Shown: piece after piece, positions 43,483 to 51,826 of the stretch
Position numbering within the stretch: position 1 is the stretch's first letter
Layout of the letters: every line of letters begins with the position of its first letter
NCBI GenBank assembly: GCA_040752895.1
Contig: JBFMHN010000003.1
Location: 86,001 to 150,000 of the forward strand
Length of the DNA: 64,000 nucleotides
Direction of reading: 5' to 3'
Source of the DNA: Pseudomonadota bacterium
Lineage (GTDB): Bacteria > Pseudomonadota > Alphaproteobacteria > GCA-2746255
Position numbers and translations under genes: made by a program
Notes under the pieces: model-generated
Databases searched by the model: none
What the model was told of the DNA's origin: nothing
Seen by the model: only the letters and a program-made list of their open reading frames with translations

Positions 43483-45513
43483 ATGGGAAAAAAATCACCA
43501 AAACCGGCTAGGAAGAAATCCCCGAACGGCCAGCCGGCCGGCCGGGAAGCGCCGTGGCTCCTCCGGACCTATTCCGGCCACAGTTCGGCCTCGGCTTCGA
43601 ACGCGCTTTACCGGACGAATCTCGCCCGCGGCCAGACGGGTCTTTCAATCGCTTTCGATCTGCCGACCCAGACCGGCTACGATTCGGATCACGAGCTTGC
43701 CCGCGGCGAGGTTGGCAAGGTCGGCGTTCCGGTTTCCCATCTGGGCGACATGACGACCCTCTTCGAGGGCATCCCGCTTGATCGCATGAACACGTCGATG
43801 ACGATCAACGCCACGGCCCCATGGCTTCTGGCGCTTTACGTGGCGGCGGCTGAAAAGCAGGGGCTGGCGCGTGGCACCTTAAGCGGCACCGTACAGAACG
43901 ACCTCATCAAAGAATACCTCTCGCGCGGCACGTATATCTTTCCACCCGGCCCCAGCATGAAGCTTACGGCCGATGTGATCAGTTTCACTTATCGGGAAAT
44001 CCCAAAGTGGAATCCGGTCAACGTCTGCTCTTATCATTTGCAAGAAGCAGGGGCGACGCCCGTGCAGGAGCTGGCCTTCGCGCTGGCGACGGCCGGCGCG
44101 ATTCTGGATTCGGTACGCGATTCCGGCCAGGTGCCAACGGCGGATTTTCCCCAGGTCGTCGGCCGCATCAGCTTCTTTGTCAATGCCGGCATCCGTTTCA
44201 TTACCGAGCTTTGCAAGATGCGCGCCTTTGTCGCCCTTTGGGACGAAATCACGCGTGAGCACTATGGCGTGGAAGATCCAAAGTTTCGGCGCTTTCGCTA
44301 TGGCGTGCAGGTCAATTCCTTGGGCCTCACCGAACAGCAGCCGGAAAACAACGTCTATCGGATACTTCTCGAAATGCTCGCCGTCGTGCTTTCGAAGGAT
44401 GCGCGCGCGCGCGCCGTGCAATTGCCGGCCTGGAACGAAGCGCTTGGCTTGCCGCGGCCATGGGATCAGCAATGGAGTCTCCGTCTCCAGCAAGTCGTCG
44501 CGTACGAGACGGACCTTCTCGAATACGAAGACATTTTCCGTGGTTCGGCCGTGATCGAGGCGAAGGTTGAGGAATTGAAGAACGCCGCGGTTGAGGAGCT
44601 CCGCAAGATCGAAGAACTCGGCGGGGTCCTGCCTTGTATCGAGTCCGGCTACATGAAGCGGCGGATGGTCGAATCGAACAGCCGGCGGATCGCCGCTGTC
44701 GAGTCGGGAGAGCGCGTCGTCGTTGGGGTCAACCGCTACGAGGAAACGGCGCCCTCCCCACTGACGGCCGACCAGGACGGCGGCTATCTCAGGCCCGATC
44801 CCAGGGCCGAGGAAGCCCAGATCGCCCGCCTGCGGTCGTGGCGGAAGAATCGCGAAGAAGTGTGCGTTGCCAAGGCGTTGGCGGCGTTGCAGGCGGCGGC
44901 GGCGGCGGGACAAAACATCATGGAGCCCTCGATTGCCTGTGCCCATGCCGGGGTTACGACGGGCGAGTGGGCCGGCGCGCTGCGCGGGATTTTCGGGGAA
45001 TACCGGGCGCCGACCGGCGTTCAGGGGGCCGTTGGCCACGCCCGCAAACCGGAGGACTTTCAGGCCGTGCGTCTTCGGGTCGAGGCGCTCTCGAAGAAGT
45101 TCGGCCAGCGCGTCAAGCTCCTGATTGGCAAGCCCGGCCTCGACGGTCACTCGAACGGGGCGGAGCAGCTCGCCCTGCGTGCGCGGGACGCCGGCATGGA
45201 GGTGATTTACGAAGGCATCCGACTGACACCTTCCCAGATCGTCGCCGCCGCCATCGAAGAAGGTGTGCACGTCATCGGGCTTTCCATTCTTTCCGGATCC
45301 CACCTGGGCCTGGTGCAGGCGATGCTGGAGCAGATGCGGGCAAGCGGCATCGGGGATATTCCCGTCGTCGTCGGCGGAATCCTTCCGCCGGAGGACGAGA
45401 AACGTTTGAAGGATATGGGGGTCGCCCGCACCTACACGCCGAAGGATTACGACTTTTCAGTGATCTTGGGCGACATCGTTGATCTCGCGGACAAGCGCCT
45501 GCAGGCGGTTTAA
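43483..45513 (+). CDS. ecm: Ethylmalonyl-CoA mutase
   Basis: The 676-residue adenosylcobalamin enzyme converts ethylmalonyl-CoA to methylsuccinyl-CoA. The N-terminal TIM-barrel mutase domain shows TYSGHSSASASNALYRTNLA, GQTGLSIAFDLPTQTGYDSD, SGTVQNDLIKEYLSRGTYIF and SYHLQEAGATPVQELAF. The C-terminal B12 domain has the cobalt-ligand motif DGHSNG in LLIGKPGLDGHSNGAEQLAL. The length and N-terminus fit Ecm rather than the longer methylmalonyl-CoA mutase (about 710). The neighbours ccr and mcd complete the pathway core. Its stop overlaps the convergent methyltransferase gene by 4 bases. Confidence 0.95.
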   Translation: MGKKSPKPARKKSPNGQPAGREAPWLLRTYSGHSSASASNALYRTNLARGQTGLSIAFDLPTQTGYDSDHELARGEVGKVGVPVSHLGDMTTLFEGIPLDRMNTSMTINATAPWLLALYVAAAEKQGLARGTLSGTVQNDLIKEYLSRGTYIFPPGPSMKLTADVISFTYREIPKWNPVNVCSYHLQEAGATPVQELAFALATAGAILDSVRDSGQVPTADFPQVVGRISFFVNAGIRFITELCKMRAFVALWDEITREHYGVEDPKFRRFRYGVQVNSLGLTEQQPENNVYRILLEMLAVVLSKDARARAVQLPAWNEALGLPRPWDQQWSLRLQQVVAYETDLLEYEDIFRGSAVIEAKVEELKNAAVEELRKIEELGGVLPCIESGYMKRRMVESNSRRIAAVESGERVVVGVNRYEETAPSPLTADQDGGYLRPDPRAEEAQIARLRSWRKNREEVCVAKALAALQAAAAAGQNIMEPSIACAHAGVTTGEWAGALRGIFGEYRAPTGVQGAVGHARKPEDFQAVRLRVEALSKKFGQRVKLLIGKPGLDGHSNGAEQLALRARDAGMEVIYEGIRLTPSQIVAAAIEEGVHVIGLSILSGSHLGLVQAMLEQMRASGIGDIPVVVGGILPPEDEKRLKDMGVARTYTPKDYDFSVILGDIVDLADKRLQAV

Positions 45514-46346
45514 GCGCCGTTTGCCTGCCCCAAAGCCCAGCCCGTCAGGTAAACGACCCGAAACGTCGCTGGCAGCTGCCCGCCTTCCCCCCGGCTGCGA
45601 TCCTCATAGGCTTTCGCCATGCGGAGAACCGTACCCTTCGGGGTGAAATTCCGCCGCCGCGCGTGCAAACTGTTCGTTTCGCCCGTCCGGCGGAGATCCT
45701 CGAGCAGCTTAAGCGCGTTTGCATAAATCACCGTGATCCTGTCGCAATCGGCGACGGGTTCGACAAAACCCGCCCGTTGCAGCAACTGCCCGGCGTCCCG
45801 GATGTCGATGAAGGGCGAGATCCGGGGGCTGGCGCCGCCCCCCCCTTGCGCCTCGGCGACAAGAAACGCCTGGTAGAGTTCCCGCAAGGTTTCGCCGCCA
45901 AACATGGCGCCGAGAAAAAGGCCGCCTGGCTTCAGACAGCGGCGAATCTGGAGAAGCGCACCCGGCAGGTCGTTCACCCAATGCAGACTGAGGCAACTCA
46001 GCACAAGGTCGAAACGCCGTTCGCCGAACGGCAGGAATTCCTCATCGGCTCTGACGAAGAGAACGTTGCCAGATTTTGCGGCGGCGCGCGCCGTCATGGC
46101 GGGCGAAAGGTCGGAAGCCACGACCTCGCGAACGCCGCGCCGTTTTCGGACCTCGCGGGCGAGATAGCCGGTGTGGCACCCGAGATCGAGGACCTGCGGG
46201 AACTCAAGCAGGACGTCGTCGAGCCGATCGAGAAGGCGTTCCGCTACTTCGCGAAAGAGGAAGTCGTGTTCATCGAACGTTTCGGCCGCGCGATCCCGAT
46301 GCCGACGAACAAGGCTGCGGTCAAAAAGAGTTACGCCGTCGGGCAT
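45510..46346 (-). CDS. NDUFAF5-like SAM-dependent methyltransferase
   Basis: The 278-residue class I methyltransferase-fold protein has LFDRSLVRRHRDRAAETFDE at the N-terminus, the SAM motif VLDLGCHTGYLARE, SCLSLHWVNDLPGALLQIRR, and FTPKGTVLRMAKAYEDR near the end. These match the alphaproteobacterial proteins related to human NDUFAF5, an arginine hydroxylase that works in complex I assembly, and to BioC. The true reaction (methylation or hydroxylation) is not settled by sequence. The ATG at 46346 has AAGG 6 bases upstream. It is divergent from comF. Confidence 0.85.
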   Translation of the reverse strand: MPDGVTLFDRSLVRRHRDRAAETFDEHDFLFREVAERLLDRLDDVLLEFPQVLDLGCHTGYLAREVRKRRGVREVVASDLSPAMTARAAAKSGNVLFVRADEEFLPFGERRFDLVLSCLSLHWVNDLPGALLQIRRCLKPGGLFLGAMFGGETLRELYQAFLVAEAQGGGGASPRISPFIDIRDAGQLLQRAGFVEPVADCDRITVIYANALKLLEDLRRTGETNSLHARRRNFTPKGTVLRMAKAYEDRSRGEGGQLPATFRVVYLTGWALGQANGA

Positions 46347-46443
46347 GGCAACCTTATGGCACATCCTGTTCCTCTCACAAAACGGATCCCCCGCACTTCA
46401 GGCAATTGACAATCCCTCTCCTTCGCGCCCAGATTTTCCTCCG

Positions 46444-47190
46444 ATGCAGCAGATCGAACAACCGGCCTATGGTCAGCGCCTTTCGGCGCGCGCTCTCGAT
46501 CTTTTCCTGCCACCCCGATGCCTCGCTTGCGGCATGGTGGTGGACCGAGAGGGCGCTCTTTGCGCGACATGCTGGCAGGCAATCGATTTTCTCTCGCCGC
46601 CCTGTTGTGCGGCGTGCGGACACCCTTTCGAGTTCGACGCCGGCGAAGGGTCGCTCTGCGCCGCCTGTCTTGAGCGGCGTCCGCCCTATGGTCGGGCGCG
46701 CGCCGTCATGCGCTACGCGCCGCGGGCGCGGGATCTAGTTCTCGGTTTCAAGCACGGCGATAAGACCTACGCGGCCCCCGTCTTCGCGCGCTGGCTTTAT
46801 CGGGCGGGTCAAGAGTTGCTCCAGGAAGCCGATTTGCTGGTGCCGGTGCCGCTTCACTGGACGCGCCTTTTCCAGCGCCGTTTCAATCAGGCGGGGTTGC
46901 TGGCTCAGGCCCTAAGCCGTCTCGGCGGCGTGCCGGTTGCCGTGGATCTTCTGGTGCGGCGGCGGCGCACGCCTTCCCAGGGCAACCGGAACCCAACCGA
47001 GCGTCGCCGTAACGTCCAGGGTGCCTTTGCCCTTCGCCGTGGCCGCCAACCTCGGATTACGGGGAAGCGCATTCTTCTCATCGACGACGTGATGACGACC
47101 GGCGCCACGATCGAAGCGTGTGCGGAAACCCTGTTGGAGGGCGGCGCTGCGGCCGTCGATGCGCTTACGCTTGCCCGCGTGGTTCGCTAA
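46444..47190 (+). CDS. comF: ComF-family phosphoribosyltransferase-like protein
   Basis: The 248-residue protein has an N-terminal double zinc ribbon (PPRCLACGMVV, ALCATCW, PPCCAACGHPFEF, LCAACL) and a C-terminal PRTase fold with the PRPP motif ILLIDDVMTTGATIEACAET. ComF aids DNA uptake in some bacteria; its role in alphaproteobacteria is uncertain. Start choice is weak: no Shine-Dalgarno is visible before 46444, and an upstream in-frame ATG at 46345 overlaps the divergent gene. It is followed 27 bases later by the nitrilase-family gene. Confidence 0.9.
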   Translation: MQQIEQPAYGQRLSARALDLFLPPRCLACGMVVDREGALCATCWQAIDFLSPPCCAACGHPFEFDAGEGSLCAACLERRPPYGRARAVMRYAPRARDLVLGFKHGDKTYAAPVFARWLYRAGQELLQEADLLVPVPLHWTRLFQRRFNQAGLLAQALSRLGGVPVAVDLLVRRRRTPSQGNRNPTERRRNVQGAFALRRGRQPRITGKRILLIDDVMTTGATIEACAETLLEGGAAAVDALTLARVVR

Positions 47191-47217
47191 GCTTTACATG
47201 CCGGGGGAAGTGCGCTC

Positions 47218-48051
47218 ATGACCAAGACGTTCATTGCCGCTTGCATCCAGATGAACTCGGAACGCGAGATGGCGCCGAACTTAAGCGTCGCGTCCGATCT
47301 GGTTCGGGCGGCGCGGAAGGCCGGCGCGGATTTCATTCTGCTTCCGGAAAACGTCGCCATGATGGAGCCGCAGCGACGCAACGTCCTGGCTAAGGCGAAG
47401 CCCGAAGCGGAACATCCGGCCTTGGCGCATTTTTGCAGTCTGGCCAGCGAGACGAAGGCCTGGCTTGTGGTGGGGTCGCTCGCCATCCGCTTGAACGAGA
47501 CCTGCGTCGCGAATCGGTCCTTTCTCCTGGATGACGCGGGCGGCATCGTCGCTCGCTACGACAAGATCCATATGTTCGACGTCGATCTAGAGGGCGATAA
47601 ATCCTATAAGGAATCAAAGACATATCGTGCCGGCGAGGCGGCGGTGCTGGCCGTCTCCCCCTGGGGACCGGTCGGTCTCACGGTTTGCTATGACCTTCGC
47701 TTTCCCGCTCTCTATCGCGCCCTTGCCAAGGCCGGCGCCCACTACCTGACCGTTCCTTCCGCTTTTACGCGGAAGACCGGCGAGGCGCATTGGCATGTCC
47801 TGCTGCGCGCCCGCGCCATCGAAACCGGGGCCTTCGTGTTCGCGCCCGCCCAGTGCGGAACCCATGCGGGTAACCGCCAGACCTTTGGCCATTCCCTGAT
47901 CGTCGACCCATGGGGGGAGGTGCTTGCCGATGGGGGTGAAAAGGTTGGCTTCGTCCTGGCCGAGATCGCGCCCGGGAAGGTCGAGGCGGCACGGCGACAG
48001 ATCCCGGCCCTTGCGCACGACCGGGCCTTCACGCTTAAGGCGTTGCCCTAG
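47218..48051 (+). CDS. Carbon-nitrogen hydrolase (Nit1/omega-amidase-like)
   Basis: The 277-residue nitrilase-superfamily enzyme has the full catalytic triad: Glu44 in LLPENVAMME, Lys115 in RYDKIHMFDVDLEG, and Cys156 in GLTVCYDLRFPALYR. The closest known group is Nit1, which removes the amide from deaminated glutathione as metabolite repair. It would act in the cytoplasm. In many alphaproteobacteria grxC lies between comF and this gene; here the gap is 27 bases and no glutaredoxin is present. Confidence 0.93.
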   Translation: MTKTFIAACIQMNSEREMAPNLSVASDLVRAARKAGADFILLPENVAMMEPQRRNVLAKAKPEAEHPALAHFCSLASETKAWLVVGSLAIRLNETCVANRSFLLDDAGGIVARYDKIHMFDVDLEGDKSYKESKTYRAGEAAVLAVSPWGPVGLTVCYDLRFPALYRALAKAGAHYLTVPSAFTRKTGEAHWHVLLRARAIETGAFVFAPAQCGTHAGNRQTFGHSLIVDPWGEVLADGGEKVGFVLAEIAPGKVEAARRQIPALAHDRAFTLKALP

Positions 48052-48073
48052 GTTTTCGGAAGCAGAACCGGAT

Positions 48074-48613
48074 CTAAGCCCAGTGTTCGGGGTTTTTGCT
48101 GGCGGAAACCCGTTGCAGGACCGCTGGGTTCGGCGGGCCGCGTTCGATCTCTTCGTAGGAAAGAATGTAGAGCGGCTCGACAAGACGCCTCAGAAGCTCG
48201 CCGCTCTTTAGAAGATAATCCGGGTTTTTCGGATGGCCGAACCGCTCGTTCCCTTCTGCAAAGGTCTCGTAGATCAGGGTTCCGTTGTCCTCCAGCGCCT
48301 CGATCAGCTGCGGGAACAAAGGGCGATGGAGATAATTCGTCACGACGATGCCGGCGAAACGGCGGCCTGCCAGGGGCCAGCGTCCGCCCTCGAGGTCGGC
48401 GGCGACGGTTTCAAGCTTTGGATGGTGGCGCAGATCCCCCAGCCGGTCGAGGTCCCGGTCGACGGCGACGACGCGATAGCCCCGGTCCAGAAAAAGCCTT
48501 GTGTGGCGCCCCCCTCCGCAGGCCACGTCCAGGATTTCGCCGTCCTTGCGGATGCGGTTTGCGAACCGAACGACCCAGGGTGAAGGATCGGGCAAGTCGT
48601 GGTCAGGCATCAT
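48074..48613 (-). CDS. Small class I SAM-dependent methyltransferase (TehB-like)
   Basis: The protein of about 179 residues has the SAM motif ILDVACGGGRHTRLFLDRGY, then VVAVDRDLDRLG, VVTNYLHRPLFPQLIEAL, GTLIYETFAEGNERFG and PPNPAVLQRVSASK at the end. It belongs to the broad TehB/UbiE-like group; the substrate is unknown. Start is uncertain: tandem ATGs at 48613 and 48610, or an upstream TTG at 48631, with no clear ribosome site. It lies 30 bases after ubiG on the same strand and may be its operon partner. Confidence 0.82.
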   Translation of the reverse strand: MMPDHDLPDPSPWVVRFANRIRKDGEILDVACGGGRHTRLFLDRGYRVVAVDRDLDRLGDLRHHPKLETVAADLEGGRWPLAGRRFAGIVVTNYLHRPLFPQLIEALEDNGTLIYETFAEGNERFGHPKNPDYLLKSGELLRRLVEPLYILSYEEIERGPPNPAVLQRVSASKNPEHWA

Positions 48614-48643
48614 GGGGGAATGCGCCGGCAAGGGAAAAACCAG

Positions 48644-49408
48644 TCAACGGGCGGAGCCCTTCGTCACGAAAGCCAGATAGTTGACGTCCGGGCGGTTCGT
48701 CAAGTGCCACGTGTCGCGCAACGTGTCGTAGGCTATCCCGCGCAAGTCCTGAAGGGCGAATCCGTGAGGCCGCAGATAGGCGGCCACTTCGGATGGCCGC
48801 AGGAATTTCTGCCAGCGATGGGTCCCGCGGGGAAGCCAGCCGAGCACGTATTCGGCGCCGACGATTGCCAGAAGGTAGGCCTTGATCGTCCGGTTCAAGG
48901 TGGCGACGACCATGGCGCCATCGTCCTTCACCAGCGCCGCAGAGCTTCCCAGAAAGGCCGCCGCGTCGGTAACGTGTTCGACGACCTCCATATTGAGGAC
49001 GGCGTCGAACCGCTGGTTCCCGGCTTCCATGGCTTCGACCGTTGCAACTCGGTAATCGATGTCAAGCCCCATCGCTTCGGCGTGGGCGCGCGCGACTTTG
49101 ACGTTGCGTTCCCCGACGTCGATGCCGGTCACCCGCGCCCCCAGCCGGGCCAGCGGTTCGCTCAACAATCCGCCGCCGCTGCCGATGTCGAGAACGGCAA
49201 GCCCTTCGAGGGGCTTCGGCCGCAGGGGATCGCGCCCAAAATGGGCGGCCAGGTGATCGCGGATGAAGGCCACCCGCACGGGGTTGATCTGGTGCAGGGG
49301 GCGGAACTTTCCCTTCGGATCCCACCAACTATCCGCCATCGCCTCGAAGGCCGCGACCTCCCGGGCGTCGACGCTGCCCGAAGCCTGTGTTTGGATCGTA
49401 TTGCTCAC
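48644..49408 (-). CDS. ubiG: Ubiquinone biosynthesis O-methyltransferase UbiG
   Basis: The 254-residue enzyme performs both O-methylations of ubiquinone synthesis. Seen: FEAMADSWWDPKGKFRPLHQ, INPVRVAFI, the SAM motif AVLDIGSGGGLLSEPLARLG, ATVTGID-like ARVTGIDVGERNVKVARAHA, LNMEVVEHV, and HRWQKFLRPSEV near the end. The start is a GTG at 49408 with GGAG 7 bases upstream. Residues encoded before it are non-conserved and approach the divergent lysC. The ubiG/lysC divergent pair is conserved in the group. Confidence 0.95.
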   Translation of the reverse strand: MSNTIQTQASGSVDAREVAAFEAMADSWWDPKGKFRPLHQINPVRVAFIRDHLAAHFGRDPLRPKPLEGLAVLDIGSGGGLLSEPLARLGARVTGIDVGERNVKVARAHAEAMGLDIDYRVATVEAMEAGNQRFDAVLNMEVVEHVTDAAAFLGSSAALVKDDGAMVVATLNRTIKAYLLAIVGAEYVLGWLPRGTHRWQKFLRPSEVAAYLRPHGFALQDLRGIAYDTLRDTWHLTNRPDVNYLAFVTKGSAR

Positions 49409-49571
49409 CCGTTCTCCATGCCTTTCCCCGGGGCTCCCGACCGAGACGCTGCCCCGGCTCGGGCAGGCTTGTGCCGGTAATTCCTTAAGGGTATGAATAG
49501 CCACCGATTTCGGCAACTTACTGGATCGGGAAGGCTCCCGAAAGACCGGAAAATCCATCGAAACGGGCCCT

Positions 49572-50792
49572 ATGGCGTGTGTCGTTCAAAAATTTGGCGG
49601 AACCTCTGTTGCGGATATGGAATGTATCCGCAACGCGGCTCGACGTACCGTTGCCGAAGTGAAGGCGGGAAATAAGGTCGCGGTCGTCGTCTCGGCCATG
49701 GGCCATGCGACGGACCAATTGGTCGCCTGGGCGGAGGAAATCTCCGGCCGTACCGATTCGGCGGAATACGACAGCGTCATTTCAACGGGTGAGCAGGTGA
49801 GCGCGGGCCTTTTTGCGCTTGCCGTCGAGGCGCAAGGCATTCCCGCGCGCTCATGGACGGGCTGGCAAGTGCCGGTGGTGACGGATGGCGCCCATGCCAA
49901 GGCGAAGATTCAACAGCTCGACGCGACGAAGCTTCTGGCAGACCTCAACCGTGGCACGGTCGCCGTTGTAACCGGCTTCCAGGGTATCGGGCCGGATGGG
50001 CGCGTCACTACCTTGGGCCGGGGTGGATCGGATACCTCCGCCGTCGCGCTGGCGGCCGCCCTGCAGGCAGACCGCTGCGATATTTTTACCGACGTGGAGG
50101 GTGTTTTTACGACCGACCCCCGCATCGTTGCTAAGGCGCGGAAGCTGGATAAAATCACCTATGAAGAAATGCTGGAACTCGCCTCGCAAGGGGCCAAGGT
50201 TTTGCAAACACGCTCCGTCGCGCTGGCGATGAAGCACAGGGTTCGTCTTCAGGTATTGTCCAGTTTTTCGGACAAGCCGGGTACGCTGGTCGTCGGTGAG
50301 GAGGAAATCGTGGAACATGAGACGGTGAGCGGGATTGCCTATAGCCGGGACGAGGCGAAAATCACGCTGGTAAAAGTGCCGGACCGGCCAGGCGTTGCCG
50401 CGGGCATTTTTGGGCCGTTGGCGGAGGCAAACGTTAACGTGGACATGATCGTCCAGAACGTTTCCGAGGACGGGAGCGCAACGGATCTGACCTTTACGGT
50501 GACCCGCGGGGATTTTCAGCGCGCCATTGAGATTATCGAGGCCAAGAGGCAAGAGCTAAACTACCAATCTCTCGTTCCAGACCCGAACGTTGCGAAGATT
50601 TCAGTTATTGGCGTCGGCATGCGAAGCCACGCCGGAGTTGCCCAGCGCATGTTTCAAACCCTTGCCGACAAGGGCATCAACATCCAGGTCATCTCCACTT
50701 CTGAAATCAAGGTCAGCGTCCTGATCGCGGAAGAATATACCGAGTTGGCGCTCCGGGCGCTGCATTCGGCCTACGGCCTGGACGTTTCGTAG
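49572..50792 (+). CDS. lysC: Aspartate kinase
   Basis: The 406-residue monofunctional aspartokinase phosphorylates aspartate, the entry to lysine, threonine and methionine synthesis. Seen: VQKFGGTSVADMECIRNAAR at the N-terminus, TLGRGGSDTSAVALAAAL, FTDVEGVFTTDPRIV, and two C-terminal ACT domains (ITLVKVPDRPGVAAGIFGPL and ISVIGVGMRSHAGVAQRMF) for feedback control. Length is typical. It starts a long plus-strand run and lies 4 bases before the next gene. Confidence 0.97.
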   Translation: MACVVQKFGGTSVADMECIRNAARRTVAEVKAGNKVAVVVSAMGHATDQLVAWAEEISGRTDSAEYDSVISTGEQVSAGLFALAVEAQGIPARSWTGWQVPVVTDGAHAKAKIQQLDATKLLADLNRGTVAVVTGFQGIGPDGRVTTLGRGGSDTSAVALAAALQADRCDIFTDVEGVFTTDPRIVAKARKLDKITYEEMLELASQGAKVLQTRSVALAMKHRVRLQVLSSFSDKPGTLVVGEEEIVEHETVSGIAYSRDEAKITLVKVPDRPGVAAGIFGPLAEANVNVDMIVQNVSEDGSATDLTFTVTRGDFQRAIEIIEAKRQELNYQSLVPDPNVAKISVIGVGMRSHAGVAQRMFQTLADKGINIQVISTSEIKVSVLIAEEYTELALRALHSAYGLDVS

Positions 50793-50796
50793 TTCA

Positions 50797-51816
50797 ATGG
50801 GCGGGAATGGTTCCTACCTCGAACGCTTGCAGCGCCGAGGTTGCGAATTCTTGGGCGTTGATCACGCCATCTTGGGCGGTGCCATGACGTGGGTGTCGGA
50901 ACGCCGCCTGGTTGCGGCGCTATCGAACGCGGGTGGCTTCGGTGTCCTGGCTTCTGGCGCGATGTCTCCCGGTCAGTTGTCGGAGGAAATTAAGGCGACG
51001 TACGCGCTGACCGCGCGTCCCTTCGGCGTCAACCTGATCACGATGCACCCCGAGCTTATGGCGCTGATCGAGGTGTGCCTCGATCTTAAGGTGACGCACA
51101 TCGTGCTGGCCGGGGGTATTCCGCCGGTCAGCGCGATCGATCGGGTCAAGGCCGCGAACAGGAAGGTCCTTTGTTTTGCGCCGAACCTGAACCTTGCGCG
51201 CAAATTGATCCGGCGAGGGGCGGACGCGCTCGTCATCGAGGGTATGGAAGCCGGTGGGCATATCGGGCCGGTTGCGACGAGCGTGCTCGCCCAGGAAATT
51301 CTGCCCCATGTCCGCGAGGTGCCGGTCTTCGCCGCCGGTGGAATTGGCCGAGGGGAGGCCATTCTTGCTTACCTAGAAATGGGAGCCGCCGGGTGCCAGT
51401 TGGGAACGCGCTTCGTCTGCGCGACGGAATCGATCGCGCACCCCAACTTCAAACGGGCGTTCATTAAGGCAAGCGCCCGGGACGCTGTGCCTTCCGTCCA
51501 GCTGGATCCGCAATTTTCCGTCATCCCGGTCCGGGCCTTGCCCAATCGGGCAACCCAGCGCTTCCTGGAGACGCAGCGCGATGTCATCGAAAAGTTTCGT
51601 CGCGGGGATCTCAGCCAAAAGGAAGCCCAGCTTGTGATCGAACACTTTTGGGCGGGCGCGCTTCGCCGGGCCGTCATTGAGGGTGACGTCGAGAATGGAT
51701 CAATAATGGCAGGGCAAAGCGTTGGTATGGTAACGCAGGAGCAACCCGCCCGGGATATCATCCAGGAACTGTTGGAGCAAGCGCGCGCCCCTGCGGAGGC
51801 ACGATGCCGAACCTGA
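50797..51816 (+). CDS. Nitronate monooxygenase / FMN-dependent oxidoreductase (NPD family)
   Basis: The 339-residue TIM-barrel flavoprotein has LGVDHAILGGAMTWVSERRL near the N-terminus, ALSNAGGFGVLASG, ALVIEGMEAGGHIGPV, and the FMN-phosphate site FAAGGIGRGEAILAYLEMGA. The 2-nitropropane dioxygenase/FabK superfamily includes nitronate monooxygenases and enoyl-ACP reductases; this member cannot be placed more exactly. It sits 4 bases after lysC and 10 before ptsP, which is a conserved but unexplained position. Confidence 0.88.
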   Translation: MGGNGSYLERLQRRGCEFLGVDHAILGGAMTWVSERRLVAALSNAGGFGVLASGAMSPGQLSEEIKATYALTARPFGVNLITMHPELMALIEVCLDLKVTHIVLAGGIPPVSAIDRVKAANRKVLCFAPNLNLARKLIRRGADALVIEGMEAGGHIGPVATSVLAQEILPHVREVPVFAAGGIGRGEAILAYLEMGAAGCQLGTRFVCATESIAHPNFKRAFIKASARDAVPSVQLDPQFSVIPVRALPNRATQRFLETQRDVIEKFRRGDLSQKEAQLVIEHFWAGALRRAVIEGDVENGSIMAGQSVGMVTQEQPARDIIQELLEQARAPAEARCRT

Positions 51817-51826
51817 GTTAAATGTC

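Noticed and set aside
43879..45303. 474-codon open frame antisense to ecm
   Set aside because: It lies wholly within the confirmed mutase gene and lacks a plausible start region or domain.
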